From Methanosarcina siciliae T4/M (GTDB taxonomy: Archaea > Halobacteriota > Methanosarcinia > Methanosarcinales > Methanosarcinaceae): a stretch of DNA of 64,000 nucleotides. Positions within the stretch are counted from its first letter, which is position 1; each line of letters starts with the position of its first letter. The notes under the pieces were generated by a model. That model ran no database searches and had not been told where the DNA came from. It worked only from the letters and a program-made list of their open reading frames with translations. Location of the stretch: assembly GCF_000970085.1 (NCBI RefSeq), contig NZ_CP009506.1, forward strand, positions 4,774,001 to 4,838,000, read 5' to 3'. Positions 27,864 to 37,571 of this stretch are shown piece after piece. The position numbers and the translations under genes were made by a program.

Positions 27864-28739
27864 GTGGCACCTCCGGAATATCCACCCTCAGAGCTGGAAG
27901 CAGGAAAGATCTCTTTGCCGGAGCTTGGGAAAATGTTAGAAATAAAAACCGAGGAAAAAAATGTCTTTTTAAAAAAGATATTTTCCGTAGGAGCTCCTAT
28001 TATTGCTATCGCTTTTGCCGAACTGTTAATTTTTAGCGGAAGGATAAAAGAAGCAGCAATGACCTATACTTTGCTCCTCATAATCCTTTCGCTTTCAATA
28101 ATAGTCTCAAAAAAACTGGAAATACGCAAAATATATCAGGCACTTATACTCCTGCCCATACTTCGTATGGTAAACCTTTCAATGCCAATCTTCTTTGAAT
28201 CCAGCCTTTACACTTTCGTATTCATATATGTACCCATGACCATTCCAGCAACTATAATATCCGTCCATCAGAAAATCCCAAGGGAGAGTAAAGGAGATTT
28301 ACTCAAGAAAATGAAAATTTACCTGCCCTTTTCCATCCTTACAGGCCTTATTTTTGCAGAATTAGAAAATTTATTCATTCAGACCAGCCCTCTTATTCCT
28401 GATCTTTCACTCTTCAACCTGCTGAAACTCACAATTATAATGATTTTTGTAATTGGCCTTACAGAAGAATTCATCTTCAGAGGAATTATCCAGACAAGAC
28501 TGGAAGAGTTCCTGGGCCCTGCAGGAAGCATCCTGCTTGCAAGCCTCTTATTCGGGCTAATGCATTCAAGCTATGGCACACCTTACGAGATGGCCTATAC
28601 ATTTCTTGCAGGAGGCGTACTGGGATATTTCTTTTACAGGACGAAGAGCCTCGCTCTCGTAGTAATGATCCATGGTTTTATAAACATATTTTTATTCGGG
28701 CTAATCCCCTACCTGGGACCAGGACTGGGCCTGATATAA
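27864..28739 (+). CDS. CPBP-family intramembrane metalloprotease, copy 2
   Basis: 291 residues. The frame extends upstream to 27795, but GTG 27864 has AAAGGAGG six bases before it and begins directly after the DUF1616 stop. Catalytic motifs are intact: EEFIFR, FGLMH and HGFIN. The helices before the core, including AELLIFSGRIKEA and EIRKIYQALILLPILRMVNL, match copy 1 closely, while copy 1's long signal-bearing N-terminus is absent here. The tight coupling with DUF1616 suggests the two proteins act together, for instance as protease and receptor or regulator for an exported substrate. That is inference from position. Confidence 0.88.
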   Translation: MAPPEYPPSELEAGKISLPELGKMLEIKTEEKNVFLKKIFSVGAPIIAIAFAELLIFSGRIKEAAMTYTLLLIILSLSIIVSKKLEIRKIYQALILLPILRMVNLSMPIFFESSLYTFVFIYVPMTIPATIISVHQKIPRESKGDLLKKMKIYLPFSILTGLIFAELENLFIQTSPLIPDLSLFNLLKLTIIMIFVIGLTEEFIFRGIIQTRLEEFLGPAGSILLASLLFGLMHSSYGTPYEMAYTFLAGGVLGYFFYRTKSLALVVMIHGFINIFLFGLIPYLGPGLGLI

Positions 28740-28829
28740 GAACAGTTGAAAAAAGTATAAAAGAAACTGCATATTACAGAGCTCATAACTTAAATAAGTT
28801 GGATTAGATTAAAATACGGAAGAAAATCT

Positions 28830-29432
28830 ATGAAGTCTATGATGCTCGAACCGAACAGAGGGCCATATCCCCTGTTTTGTTTACTCATTATACTAACCTT
28901 GCTTTAAGGGGTAACAACATCTCCTGCTGCTTCAAAGGTAACAGGATGAGAAATAACCTCTTTACTGTAAGAACAGAAGGGATAGAGAGCCTAAAGTGAA
29001 AATGAAAATGGTTTTCTCAAAGACCGGGAGTTCCTGAGCTGATGACGGGATAGCTATCGTGTCCTATTCCGTATTTTCTCCGGGGACATTACTTGGTTGG
29101 TCCTCAGTACCTCCGGTTTCTTCCCAGGTCTAGCCATCCGAAGAATCTGAGGACAGAAAAACTTCCGAACTGACAGCACTTGCAGGCGAAGAATCCACAG
29201 ATACGGAACTAATATACAGCGGAAATGAAGAAAACGCATCATTCAGCTGACTGCAAGTTCATGGGATGAAGATACTGCTAAAGCTGCAATTGAGGGGGAA
29301 GTCCCTTCAAAAGATTCAGCAAAAAAGTCGGAAATTCAAGAGCATGAAAATAAGATATTCAGTTTCTTCTATTTGCTTACCGAAATAGTAGCAGAAGCTG
29401 GGATTTTACTGATATTCAGGAGGAAAAAGTAA
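28830..29432 (+). pseudogene. heavily decayed secreted/anchored protein gene
   Basis: The gap 28740-29513 holds remains of a gene similar in plan to those at 22609 and 23601. An ATG at 28830 opens a signal-like stretch that hits a stop after 25 codons (PLFCLLIILTLL, stop, then TTSPAASKV). Multiple stops and frame changes follow. The last 60 codons before a TAA at 29430 read as a polar linker and a helix with a basic tail (EAGILLIFRRKK), a typical C-terminal anchor. No continuous frame survives. Coordinates are approximate. Confidence 0.5.
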
Positions 29433-29466
29433 GGATTGCTGCCCTTTTCATACCCCGTGTCCGCAG

Positions 29467-29497
29467 AATATATAAGTGTGGCTCTCTTTACAGAGAG
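29467..29497 (+). promoter_or_regulatory. promoter of the DUF1624 gene with small inverted repeat
   Basis: A clear TATA box aatatataag (29467-29476) lies about 40 bases upstream of the ATG at 29514. It is followed by the small inverted repeat ctctc...gagag (29482-29497), which would fall near the transcription start. Confidence 0.5.
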
Positions 29498-29513
29498 TCA
29501 AAAGTATTAACTA

Positions 29514-30311
29514 ATGGAATCTCAGGGTATTTTGGAGAAAGAATATATGGTAAGGCACTCAAACCGCTTCTGGGAAATTGATTGCCTGCGGGGTTTTGCC
29601 GTAATTTTAATGCTTGGATACCATTTTCTCTATGACCTCGATTTTTTTGGACTTACCGATATCGAGTTAAGGTCCGGTACTTTACTTTATATCGGGAGAG
29701 GGTCAGCTTTCCTTTTCATCCTGATTTCCGGAACCGCGCTTTCCATAAGCCGTTCAAGAGCTCTTGTCAGGGGAGACCTGGGAAATACTGAAGAAAATTT
29801 TTCAAAATACCTGAAAAGAGGGCTGAGACTTTTTTCAATGGGAATGATAATTACAGGGATAACCTGGATTTTTTTCCCGGGACAGTATATTCTCTTCGGA
29901 ATCCTGCACTTTTTCGGAGTCTCGGCAGTGCTTGCATACCCTTTCCTGAAATATGGAAAAGAAAACCTGCTCTTCAGCCTGTTTTTTGTACTTATAGGGT
30001 TCTACCTTAAAAAGAGAACCTTCGAATTTTCTGCCCTGCTCTGGATGGGCTTCAGGCCCGAAGGCTTCACAACCCTTGATTATTTTCCTCTGTTCCCCTG
30101 GTTTGGGGTACTCCTTGCAGGAATTTTCCTTGGGAACTCCATTTACAAAGGCGGGAATAGGCAATTTGAAGTCCCTGAAGCCGACAAATTCTTGCTTCCG
30201 AAACTCATTTCCCGGGTTGGGGAACATTCTCTGTTCATATACTTTATCCATCAGCCTCTTTTCCTTGGGTTTTTATTTCTGAGCGGGCTCCTTGACCCAG
30301 GGATGCTGTGA
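29514..30311 (+). CDS. DUF1624 / heparan-alpha-glucosaminide N-acetyltransferase-like membrane protein
   Basis: 265 residues with about seven membrane helices. The opening WEIDCLRGFAVILMLGYHFL is the hallmark of DUF1624/HGSNAT-like proteins, in which this helix carries the conserved Asp, Arg and His. 'GILHFFGVSAVLAYPFL' and 'GEHSLFIYFIHQPLFLGFLF' are further typical blocks. The eukaryotic relative transfers acetyl groups from cytosolic acetyl-CoA to lumenal glucosamine. By analogy this protein may acetylate external amino sugars. ATG 29514 is used; a later in-frame ATG (MVRHSNRF) is an alternative. Confidence 0.82.
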   Translation: MESQGILEKEYMVRHSNRFWEIDCLRGFAVILMLGYHFLYDLDFFGLTDIELRSGTLLYIGRGSAFLFILISGTALSISRSRALVRGDLGNTEENFSKYLKRGLRLFSMGMIITGITWIFFPGQYILFGILHFFGVSAVLAYPFLKYGKENLLFSLFFVLIGFYLKKRTFEFSALLWMGFRPEGFTTLDYFPLFPWFGVLLAGIFLGNSIYKGGNRQFEVPEADKFLLPKLISRVGEHSLFIYFIHQPLFLGFLFLSGLLDPGML

Positions 30312-30655
30312 GTAATAGAAAGAACCAAACCTGCTAGTATTATATATAATACAGGTACCTGGTTTTGATTATTGTCCGATGTTAAAACTGCCGGGGTGAG
30401 ACTACTATCGGAAAAATTATTTACATAACAGAAAATATTTTAATATCGAATATTATCCACGTATACTATTTACATAGTTGAAATTCAAATCCAATATTTA
30501 TATTCATATATTCATCCATATTGCAATCTGAGAAAACGTACTTTGATATTGATCTTTCAATAACCCCAGAAAAATTATCCACTCTATTGCCCTGTACCGG
30601 TTGAACTCCTGAGAATCAACCTGTAAGAGGTAAAAAGTGCGAAACCAAAAGGAAA
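30312..30655. promoter_or_regulatory. intergenic region with TATA-like site
   Basis: About 345 AT-rich bases. A TATA-like tattatatataat lies near 30338-30350, with several other A/T runs. No gene or repeat was recognised. Confidence 0.25.
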
Positions 30656-31009
30656 ATGGAGAAAAGAATGTATCTGGAAATTGCAATGCTTGCCTATTTT
30701 GTAGTCCTCTTCCTGACAATTCGGGACATCCGAATTTTCAAAAGAACTGGATATATTTCTTACAGGAAAGGTGCCCTTAAGGGACTCGCAGCATCTTCCC
30801 TGATACTAATAGGAGCAATTAGTATTGAAGCAAAACCGGAGATTGGTCTACTCATTGTTTTATTCGGGCTTACTGTAAATCGTAAAGGCACAAGAGAGCC
30901 TGTTTTCACAAGTGCAGGAACACTTGAACGGTTCCTGGGAAAAACTGATTATGTAAAAAGCAGCAGGTTAAGGAAAGATAGCGAAAAAACGAGACTTAGC
31001 AGAAAATAA
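30656..31009 (+). CDS. small membrane protein of unknown function
   Basis: 117 residues, not recognised. There are three hydrophobic segments (residues about 6-22, 40-56 and 60-75) separated by short basic loops, then a basic tail of about 40 residues ending SEKTRLSRK. An AAGGA precedes the ATG at 30656; ATG 30668 (MYLEIA) is an equally possible start behind a GGAG. It lies alone between the DUF1624 and rps17e genes. The balance of hydrophobic helices and charged loops argues that it is a real protein. Confidence 0.55.
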   Translation: MEKRMYLEIAMLAYFVVLFLTIRDIRIFKRTGYISYRKGALKGLAASSLILIGAISIEAKPEIGLLIVLFGLTVNRKGTREPVFTSAGTLERFLGKTDYVKSSRLRKDSEKTRLSRK

Positions 31010-31556
<547 letters not shown>

Positions 31557-31613
31557 AACCGTTTACTGAATAGATTAAGAACTTACTTCCGGGAACAGGC
31601 AGGGGATATCTAT

Positions 31614-32489
31614 ATGTTTGAAGGAGTAATGCCCGCCCTGATCACTCCTTTTACAAAAGATGACAGGATTGACAGGGAAGGCCTACGAAAGAATATAGCA
31701 TTTGTGGAAGAGGGGGGAGTTTCAGGAATCGTGCCCTGTGGCACAACCGGAGAATCGGCAACCCTTTCCGCTTTAGAGCATGAAGAAGTTATCGACATTG
31801 CAGTGGAGTGTGCAAAGGTTCCTGTAGTTGCAGGAACAGGTTCAAACAACACAGGAGAAGCCCTTCAGTTTACAAAACATGCCGCTGATGCGGGTGTTGA
31901 CGGTGTACTTCTCATCTCTCCATACTACAATAAGCCTAATCCTGCAGGTCTGCTTGCGCACTTTAAGAAAATCGCAGAAGCAGTAGATATCCCTATGATT
32001 CTCTACAATGTCCCCTCCAGGACAGGGCAGGATATGCCTGTGGATGTTATCACCAAACTTGCAAAGGTAGAAAACATAATGGGAGTCAAAGAAGCCAGTG
32101 GAAACGTCGGTAAAGTATCCCAGATCCTGGAACAGACTATAGATGACGATTTTGTTGTACTTTCAGGCGAGGATGGGCTGACACTTCCGATTATTTCCGT
32201 GGGAGGTAGCGGAGTCATATCAGTCGCTGCAAATATCGTGCCTGATAAAATGTCGGGAATGGTAAATGCAGCCCTCAAAGGAGATTACGAAACTGCAAGA
32301 AAGATCCATTTCGAGATAGCACCTCTGATCCGCGCTCTTTTCCTTGAAACAAACCCGATCCCGGCCAAGAAAGCTGCAGAACTTATCGGGCTTGCAAGCG
32401 GAAACCTGAGGCTTCCCCTTGCTCCTATGAGCGATGTCAACCAGTTAAAGCTTGTAACTGAGCTCAAGAAACTGGGGGTAATGAAATGA
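31614..32489 (+). CDS. dapA: 4-hydroxy-tetrahydrodipicolinate synthase
   Basis: Condenses pyruvate with aspartate semialdehyde in lysine biosynthesis. The 291-residue TIM barrel shows the family motifs GVMPALITPFTKDDRID, VPCGTTGESATLSALEHEEV, 'YNVPSRTG' with the catalytic Tyr, and MGVKEASGN carrying the Schiff-base Lys. Ends with the usual LPLAPM segment. It overlaps the start of dapB by four bases, giving translational coupling within a lysine operon. Only these two steps are present here; downstream steps must be elsewhere. Confidence 0.97.
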   Translation: MFEGVMPALITPFTKDDRIDREGLRKNIAFVEEGGVSGIVPCGTTGESATLSALEHEEVIDIAVECAKVPVVAGTGSNNTGEALQFTKHAADAGVDGVLLISPYYNKPNPAGLLAHFKKIAEAVDIPMILYNVPSRTGQDMPVDVITKLAKVENIMGVKEASGNVGKVSQILEQTIDDDFVVLSGEDGLTLPIISVGGSGVISVAANIVPDKMSGMVNAALKGDYETARKIHFEIAPLIRALFLETNPIPAKKAAELIGLASGNLRLPLAPMSDVNQLKLVTELKKLGVMK

Positions 32490-33277
32490 TTAGTGCAGCA
32501 GTACTCGGAGCCTGCGGCAGGATGGGCTCCTTAATTATAGAAAACATTACCTGTTCCACCGACATGCAACTTGTTGCTGCATTTGATATCGGAAACATCG
32601 GAAAGGATGCAGGCGAATTCGCCCATGTCGGCAACCTGGGAATCCAGATCTCAGATGTTAAAGATCTTGAAACAGTCCTGAAAAAAACTCAGGCTGATGT
32701 TCTAATCGACTTTACTATAGCCGGGGCAACCATTGTAAACTCCCCCATTGCCGCAGGATGCGGGGTAAACCTTATAATAGGAACTACGGGCCTGACCCCG
32801 GAACAGCGGGCAGTAATCGATGAAGCCATCCGGAAGAACAAGGTACGTGCAGTTATATCGCCAAACTATTCCGTAGGTGTTAACGTCTTTTTTAAGATAG
32901 TCAGAGAAGCTGCAAAGTATCTTTCGGACTATGACACCGAGATTATCGAAGCTCATCACAACCAGAAAAAAGACGCTCCGAGCGGGACTGCTCTTCGGGC
33001 AGCTGATGTGATCAGTGAAGCGCTTGGCGGTAAAGAATACGTATACGGAAGGGAAGGGATCGCTCCCCGCGGGAAGGAAATCGGCATCCACGCCGTGCGC
33101 GGAGGAGATATCACCGGAGACCACACAGTACTCTTTGTAGGAAACTCCGAAAGGATCGAGATCCGACACATGGCCCATTCCCGCCAGATCTTTGCCAAAG
33201 GTGCGGTCCGTGCAGCCGAATGGATCTGCAAGCAGGAGCCTGGAATCTATTCCATGGATGATGTGCTCGGGTTGTAA
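32486..33277 (+). CDS. dapB: 4-hydroxy-tetrahydrodipicolinate reductase
   Basis: Catalyses the NAD(P)H-dependent step after DapA. 263 residues. The N-terminal Rossmann motif AVLGACGRMGSLI and the catalytic block 'IIEAHHNQKKDAPSGTAL' (family signature E-x-H-H-x-x-K-x-D-x-P-S-G-T) are intact, as is the following RGGDITGDHTVLF. Starts within the end of dapA. Confidence 0.97.
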   Translation: MISAAVLGACGRMGSLIIENITCSTDMQLVAAFDIGNIGKDAGEFAHVGNLGIQISDVKDLETVLKKTQADVLIDFTIAGATIVNSPIAAGCGVNLIIGTTGLTPEQRAVIDEAIRKNKVRAVISPNYSVGVNVFFKIVREAAKYLSDYDTEIIEAHHNQKKDAPSGTALRAADVISEALGGKEYVYGREGIAPRGKEIGIHAVRGGDITGDHTVLFVGNSERIEIRHMAHSRQIFAKGAVRAAEWICKQEPGIYSMDDVLGL

Positions 33278-33462
33278 AGCTTAATTTGAAGAAACTGATT
33301 GTGTAAAGGCCTGTGTCTGAAATCATTCAGACCAACCTTTATTCCAGGCCTTAACCGGCCAAAAATTCCTCTTTTTCATCTGATTTTCTTGAGCTTTTCA
33401 GACTTTTTGAAAACACCACGACTTTACCTGAAGATAATTTTTACGTTAACTATAGCGAAAAC

Positions 33463-33600
33463 TATAAATTATAAAAGATCGGAACTAGGATGGTGCTTGC
33501 TTGTGGAAGTCCAGCCCCTGAAGTCTGAAAAACACCATATCATCCCACAGCACAGACATGGACAACTGCCTGCAAGCAAGTATTCCGGTTAAAAACCGTC
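33463..33600 (+). ncRNA. candidate structured small RNA with promoter and terminator-like hairpin
   Basis: The 480-base gap after dapB contains a TATA box tataaatta at 33463-33471. About 25 bases downstream begins a nested fold: cttgcttg 33496-33503 pairs with 33573-33580; gtcca 33509-33513 with 33559-33563; gtctg 33523-33527 with 33553-33557. It ends with the hairpin cggtt (33586-33590) / aaccg (33594-33598), followed by a pyrimidine tract. Promoter, stem order and terminator are all in the right places for an RNA of about 110 nucleotides. There is no homology evidence. The rest of 33278-33759 holds nothing else I recognise. Confidence 0.4.
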
Positions 33601-33759
33601 CTTTTCGAAAGATGCAGGGCTCCGGAAAAACAGAAGCAAAAAGATCTCATGAACCGGATGGAGCCCTGTAAAACCCCTGAAACATTTATTTTGCTGGAAA
33701 TAACCTGGAAAAGACCTTAAAACCTCTCCTTAAACAGTTATTTCTCCTATGGAAAGGAG

Positions 33760-34813
33760 TTAACCTTCCGCATACTCAGAGTAAAGTTCTACTTCAACAG
33801 TGTTCCAGGGCTGGATATTTGTCTGGTAGGTTTCCGCGGACATGTTGTCAAGAGTGAATTTGAACGTATAATCCACAATCTCAAACCCGGGCAGGCGGAA
33901 CCTGAAAAGTTTGGGATGGTAAACTTCCTCACCTGCCGAAATCTCATATGTTTTGTCGAGTACGGAATTATTTTCCAGGTCATATATCGCTACCCGGAGT
34001 TCATGAGCCCCTGCATCGTGGTTTCGGACATGGAAACAAAGTGCTCCGGATCCAGATCTTTAGTGGCCAGAGGCGTATCATTCACCAGGTAAAGCAGGAC
34101 ATCTTCCCCGGGTTCAAAAGAAGGTTCGTCTTCCACATATTGTAAGGTTCCCGACTGTGCCTCCCTGCACCCTCACAACAACCTCGTTTGAAGAGAGAAT
34201 TCTTACGATATTCGCCCACTGAAATCACAACGTCCCTGTAAATCACATCATGCAGACCCAGATCCTCCAAGACATTTTCCGGCTGCTTCCCATCAGAAGT
34301 ATGATACTCTGCAAAAAGAGTGTATTCTCCCGGGGGAAGAGCCCAGTAACTTGAATCTTGGCTTATCTTCAGGGATTCTCCGGGCTGAAGTTCCACAAGA
34401 GCTTTATTAGTTAACGGGAGCCTTTCAAGCACCCCGCATATATAAGGTACGTAAGAGCCATTTGAATCCACAAAATTAATGTCATAACTGATCTGTTCCA
34501 TCAACTTCCACACATTTACGCTTTTATTCCCTGTATTTTTCAGGACAAGTTCGATGTCAAAAATTTCCCCTTCAGCTACCCGGTTTTTTGCCGGGATTAC
34601 CGTTAAATTCAGCTGCCCTTCCTGGGAAACCGGCTCTCTGTCCCCGATGCAGCCCGATGCACTCACAATAAAGCATAAGATGACAATAAAGAGCAAAACC
34701 ATCACATAGAAAGCTTGCTTTTCTTTTATCACGTTTACTGGATATTCAGGTTTTGAGAAAACTGTCCCTTTTCTTTCTGCATTTAGACCTTCCTCCTTTT
34801 TGCATAGATCCAT
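33760..34813 (-). pseudogene. frameshifted secreted lipoprotein gene
   Basis: The ORF from ATG 34813 starts with a signal helix and lipobox (IVSASGCIGD), then a beta-rich domain with a conserved-looking 'LNLTVIPAKNRVAEGEIFDI' and ALPPGEYTLFAEYHT. After 'VVISVGEYR' the frame is lost. The coding pattern continues in other frames: VVVRVQGGTVGNLT, then FEPGEDVLLYLVNDTPL, then FHVRNHDAGAHELRVAIYDL through to a stop at 33760-33762. At least three frameshifts are needed to join these, so the gene is broken unless the sequence has errors. It was probably an exported, lipid-anchored protein. Its start overlaps the end of the upstream beta-helix gene as TAATG. Confidence 0.7.
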
Positions 34814-35646
34814 TACCCATCCTCATCTGGGATATTGATACCTATTATGCCGCCTCCGATGAAATTGCCTTTAAGGGTATTGTTTTCGGAAACATTTTTC
34901 CAGATCCAAGCCTACCTCTTATCAGAGCCATCAAAGCCCCAAGCCCCACTCAGCAGGTAATTGTTTAAGAAAAAGAGTTCGATTCCGTGCCTGCAGTTCA
35001 TTTTCAGGGTATTGTTACAAAGAAGATTCCGATCCGAAAAGTTCAGGCCTATACCCAGACGGCTTTTCAGGACAGCCCTATCTCCCAATTCGGCCCCCTG
35101 GGTTCCTCGTAGCAGGATTCCGGAGTACACAACATCCCGGATTGTATTGTTTTCCAATCTGTTGCTTTCGGCATTCTCAAGCCAGATGCCGTAGCTACCA
35201 TTAATCTCTACAGTATTATTCCTCAGGCAGCAGTTATCCGAATTTTCCAAAAAAACGGCATATGTGTTGTTCCTGAACAAATTATCGTCCAGTGTACATT
35301 CCTGAATCCCATCAAGGAAAATGCCGGCACTTTTTTCAGGATCCTTACTTCCGTTCGCCCCTTCCACAGTAAACCCGCAGATTTCCACCCCCCTCTTCCT
35401 TGTCACATGGAACACAGGAGCCCCGGGATCAGCTGCCCTTATCACCGTATCCTCTGGATTTCCGGACTCAGCCAGGATCGTCACCTGGGAATCCACAACC
35501 AGGTTTTCGGTATAAGTACCAAGGGCAACAAGAATAATTTCCCCGGCAAAAGCATTCCTCACGGCTTGCCTGAAAAACGAACTTGAAGAAGGCAGGTTTA
35601 ATGAAAAGACCGGACAGTGCAGAGGCCCTGATAGCCCCCCATACAC
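34813..35646 (-). pseudogene. NosD-type parallel beta-helix gene with in-frame UAG, probably decayed
   Basis: From a weak GTG at 35646 the frame encodes a carbohydrate-binding/sugar-hydrolase-like beta-helix protein: 'LVALGTYTENLVVDSQVTI', then NNT-rich rungs such as DNLFRNNTYAVFLENSDN. A TAG at 34912-34914 interrupts it, but the same frame continues for 33 more codons with beta-helix sequence (SENNTLKGNFIGGG) to a TAA at 34813 that overlaps the next gene's ATG. The N-terminus lacks a signal peptide and a good start codon, implying additional damage. UAG could be read as pyrrolysine in Methanosarcina, but the broken downstream partner favours decay. Confidence 0.65.
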
Positions 35647-35852
35647 TCTTGAAAAGGGTCGAAAACCACGACTCTGCTGACGGAACCCCTCCCCGGAATA
35701 AGGATTATCATTTATTCAACAGGTGAGTAGACCTTGATTTTCCAACAAGATAAGAAAACTTAAAGTTATGGTCTATTATATATCCTCGAAGATGTATCCT
35801 TGAAGGTGGAGCCCTGAACTGAAGGCTCCTGAAACAATAAATCCCCTGACCA

Positions 35853-36578
35853 ATGCACCGGGCTTCGGATTCTGGAGGGTTTTACATAAAATCATTTAGA
35901 TGTGTACTTACGAACTGGGATTACATTTACAACCTGTGCCGAAAAATTTCAAGAGATATCAAAAGCTCGGAGTATGAACCGGATGTTATTATCGCGCTTG
36001 CCAGAGGAGGTTGGTTCGCAGGGCGTGTGTTGTGTGATTTTCTGGGGCTTGATGACCTGTCAAGCCTTAAAATCGAGCATTACACAGGAACTGCAGCTAT
36101 CGATACCGGAGAGACCCATATCCGATACCCTCTTCCTGCCGATGTGATTAAGGGCAAAAAAGTGCTGATAGTAGATGATATTGTGGATACGGGGGAAAGT
36201 ATGATCAGTGCTAAAGCTCACGTAGAAGCCAGGAACCCCAGAGAAGTCCGAACCGCTTCCTTACAATATCTGAGGAGCTCGAAAATTGACCCCGATTACG
36301 TGGGAGAGCGGCTTGAGGACTGGTCATGGATTGTCTATCCCTGGAATTTCATGGAAGATATGATAAGTATTCTGGCAAAAAACATGAGAAAAGACCCTGA
36401 AAAACTCTGGAGTCTTGAAGATCTCAAACACAGTCTTTACATAAACCATGCCCTCGACCCGGTAGTTTTTGAAATTACCCAGCCCGGCAGGCTCCCGGAA
36501 GTTCTGGGAGAGATGGATCGAACCCGTAGAACCAGTTCTCAGGTTATTGATGGGAGGAAGTACTGGAAACTTCTATAA
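35853..36578 (+). CDS. phosphoribosyltransferase (PRTase, COG2236-like)
   Basis: 241 residues of type I PRTase. The PRPP-binding loop reads VLIVDDIVDTGES (residues about 110-122), preceded by 'PDVIIALARGGWFAGRVL', the usual first strand and loop. The family transfers a ribose-phosphate from PRPP to a base. Xanthine or hypoxanthine are plausible acceptors, but the specificity hood is not diagnostic. A C-terminal extension of about 70 residues follows the core. ATG 35853 is the only conventional start; the family homology begins about 15 residues later, so the true start could be downstream. Confidence 0.85.
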   Translation: MHRASDSGGFYIKSFRCVLTNWDYIYNLCRKISRDIKSSEYEPDVIIALARGGWFAGRVLCDFLGLDDLSSLKIEHYTGTAAIDTGETHIRYPLPADVIKGKKVLIVDDIVDTGESMISAKAHVEARNPREVRTASLQYLRSSKIDPDYVGERLEDWSWIVYPWNFMEDMISILAKNMRKDPEKLWSLEDLKHSLYINHALDPVVFEITQPGRLPEVLGEMDRTRRTSSQVIDGRKYWKLL

Positions 36579-37115
36579 TTTATTGTATGCTTTTATCTCG
36601 ACAGATTGTGTGCCAGAGTTCGTATCAGCAGTTTGCACATAGAGGTTATATTGGAGAAACAAGAGGACCAAAAACAAACATGAAATTATTCAAATAGCAG
36701 GCATAAAGCGATGAAAGTAATCTTCAAATTGAGTACTTCCATGCCAAAGAAGAACATGGAGTTTTTCCTTCTTCCGAGGGCGGAAGTTTACACTGGCAGG
36801 GGCAAAAAATCCTGAGGTTGAAGGCAAATCATTCGTCAAAGCTACTAAATAAAAAAACTGTAAATACAAATATACATATTTATTAAAGATATTTATTTAA
36901 GATATCATTTAAGGTATACTAATATAAGTGTCAATTCCATAACGTGTCAATCCCTTAAAGTGCCAATCCTGTAAATGAAAAACTCATCTCCTGTTAAGGT
37001 TCCTTCTAAATTAGTCCTTTAAAAATCAATTTAATCCAATATATTAATTAAGCTATTACTGTACGATCATGAAACTTACAGCAACTAAGTCTTATTATCG
37101 ATTACCGGTGAACTC
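36579..37115. repeat. intergenic region with three 16-bp direct repeats
   Basis: A 537-base gap. Three consecutive 16-base units lie at 36926-36941, 36942-36957 and 36958-36973, with consensus a(a/c)gtg(t/c)caatyc.yta. They stand about 145 bases upstream of the zinc-ribbon gene and just downstream of A/T-rich TATA-like sequence (tttatttaag). They could be operator repeats. The remainder holds no recognisable gene. Confidence 0.45.
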
Positions 37116-37571
37116 ATGCCCCATAGATGTACCAGATGCGGAACTATTTTTGAAGACGGGGATTCCGTAATCCTCAGTGGCTGCCCTAACTGTGGCTGGA
37201 ATAAGTTCCTTTATGTGAAAAAAGAGCCAGAAGGTTTGGAAAACCAACGGCCCGCTCTGGAAGAGCAAAAACTGGATCTAGAAGCTTCTCTGGATGAGGT
37301 TGTCAGGAATATTGATGAGGCCCTGGCATCAGAAGAAGAAGACAGGGAACAGCAACCAGAACATGAAAGCAAAACCGATGAAGAGAGAGTGGAATCTGTA
37401 AGGATTCTCGGTCCTGGCTCTTATGAACTTAATCTGGATTCCCTTTTAGAGCGAAAAGAACTTGTTATGGCAATTAGGGAGGAGGGATCATATGCTCTCC
37501 ATTTGCCCTCTGTTTTTAACCAGCAGAAGGAAAAGCAAAAAGAAAAATCAAAGCCAAAAAAGCAGAAATAA
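37116..37571 (+). CDS. OapC/ArvC-type zinc-ribbon protein
   Basis: 151 residues. The N-terminal zinc ribbon has paired cysteines CTRCG (residues 5-9) and CPNCGW (23-28). The middle is acidic and probably coiled (residues 45-95). Near residues 100-140 is a conserved-looking 'ESVRILGPGSYELNLDSLL' block, and the tail is lysine-rich. The arrangement matches the archaeal Zn-ribbon family called OapC (origin-associated protein C), whose role is not established. It is a lone gene with three direct repeats in its upstream region. Confidence 0.8.
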   Translation: MPHRCTRCGTIFEDGDSVILSGCPNCGWNKFLYVKKEPEGLENQRPALEEQKLDLEASLDEVVRNIDEALASEEEDREQQPEHESKTDEERVESVRILGPGSYELNLDSLLERKELVMAIREEGSYALHLPSVFNQQKEKQKEKSKPKKQK

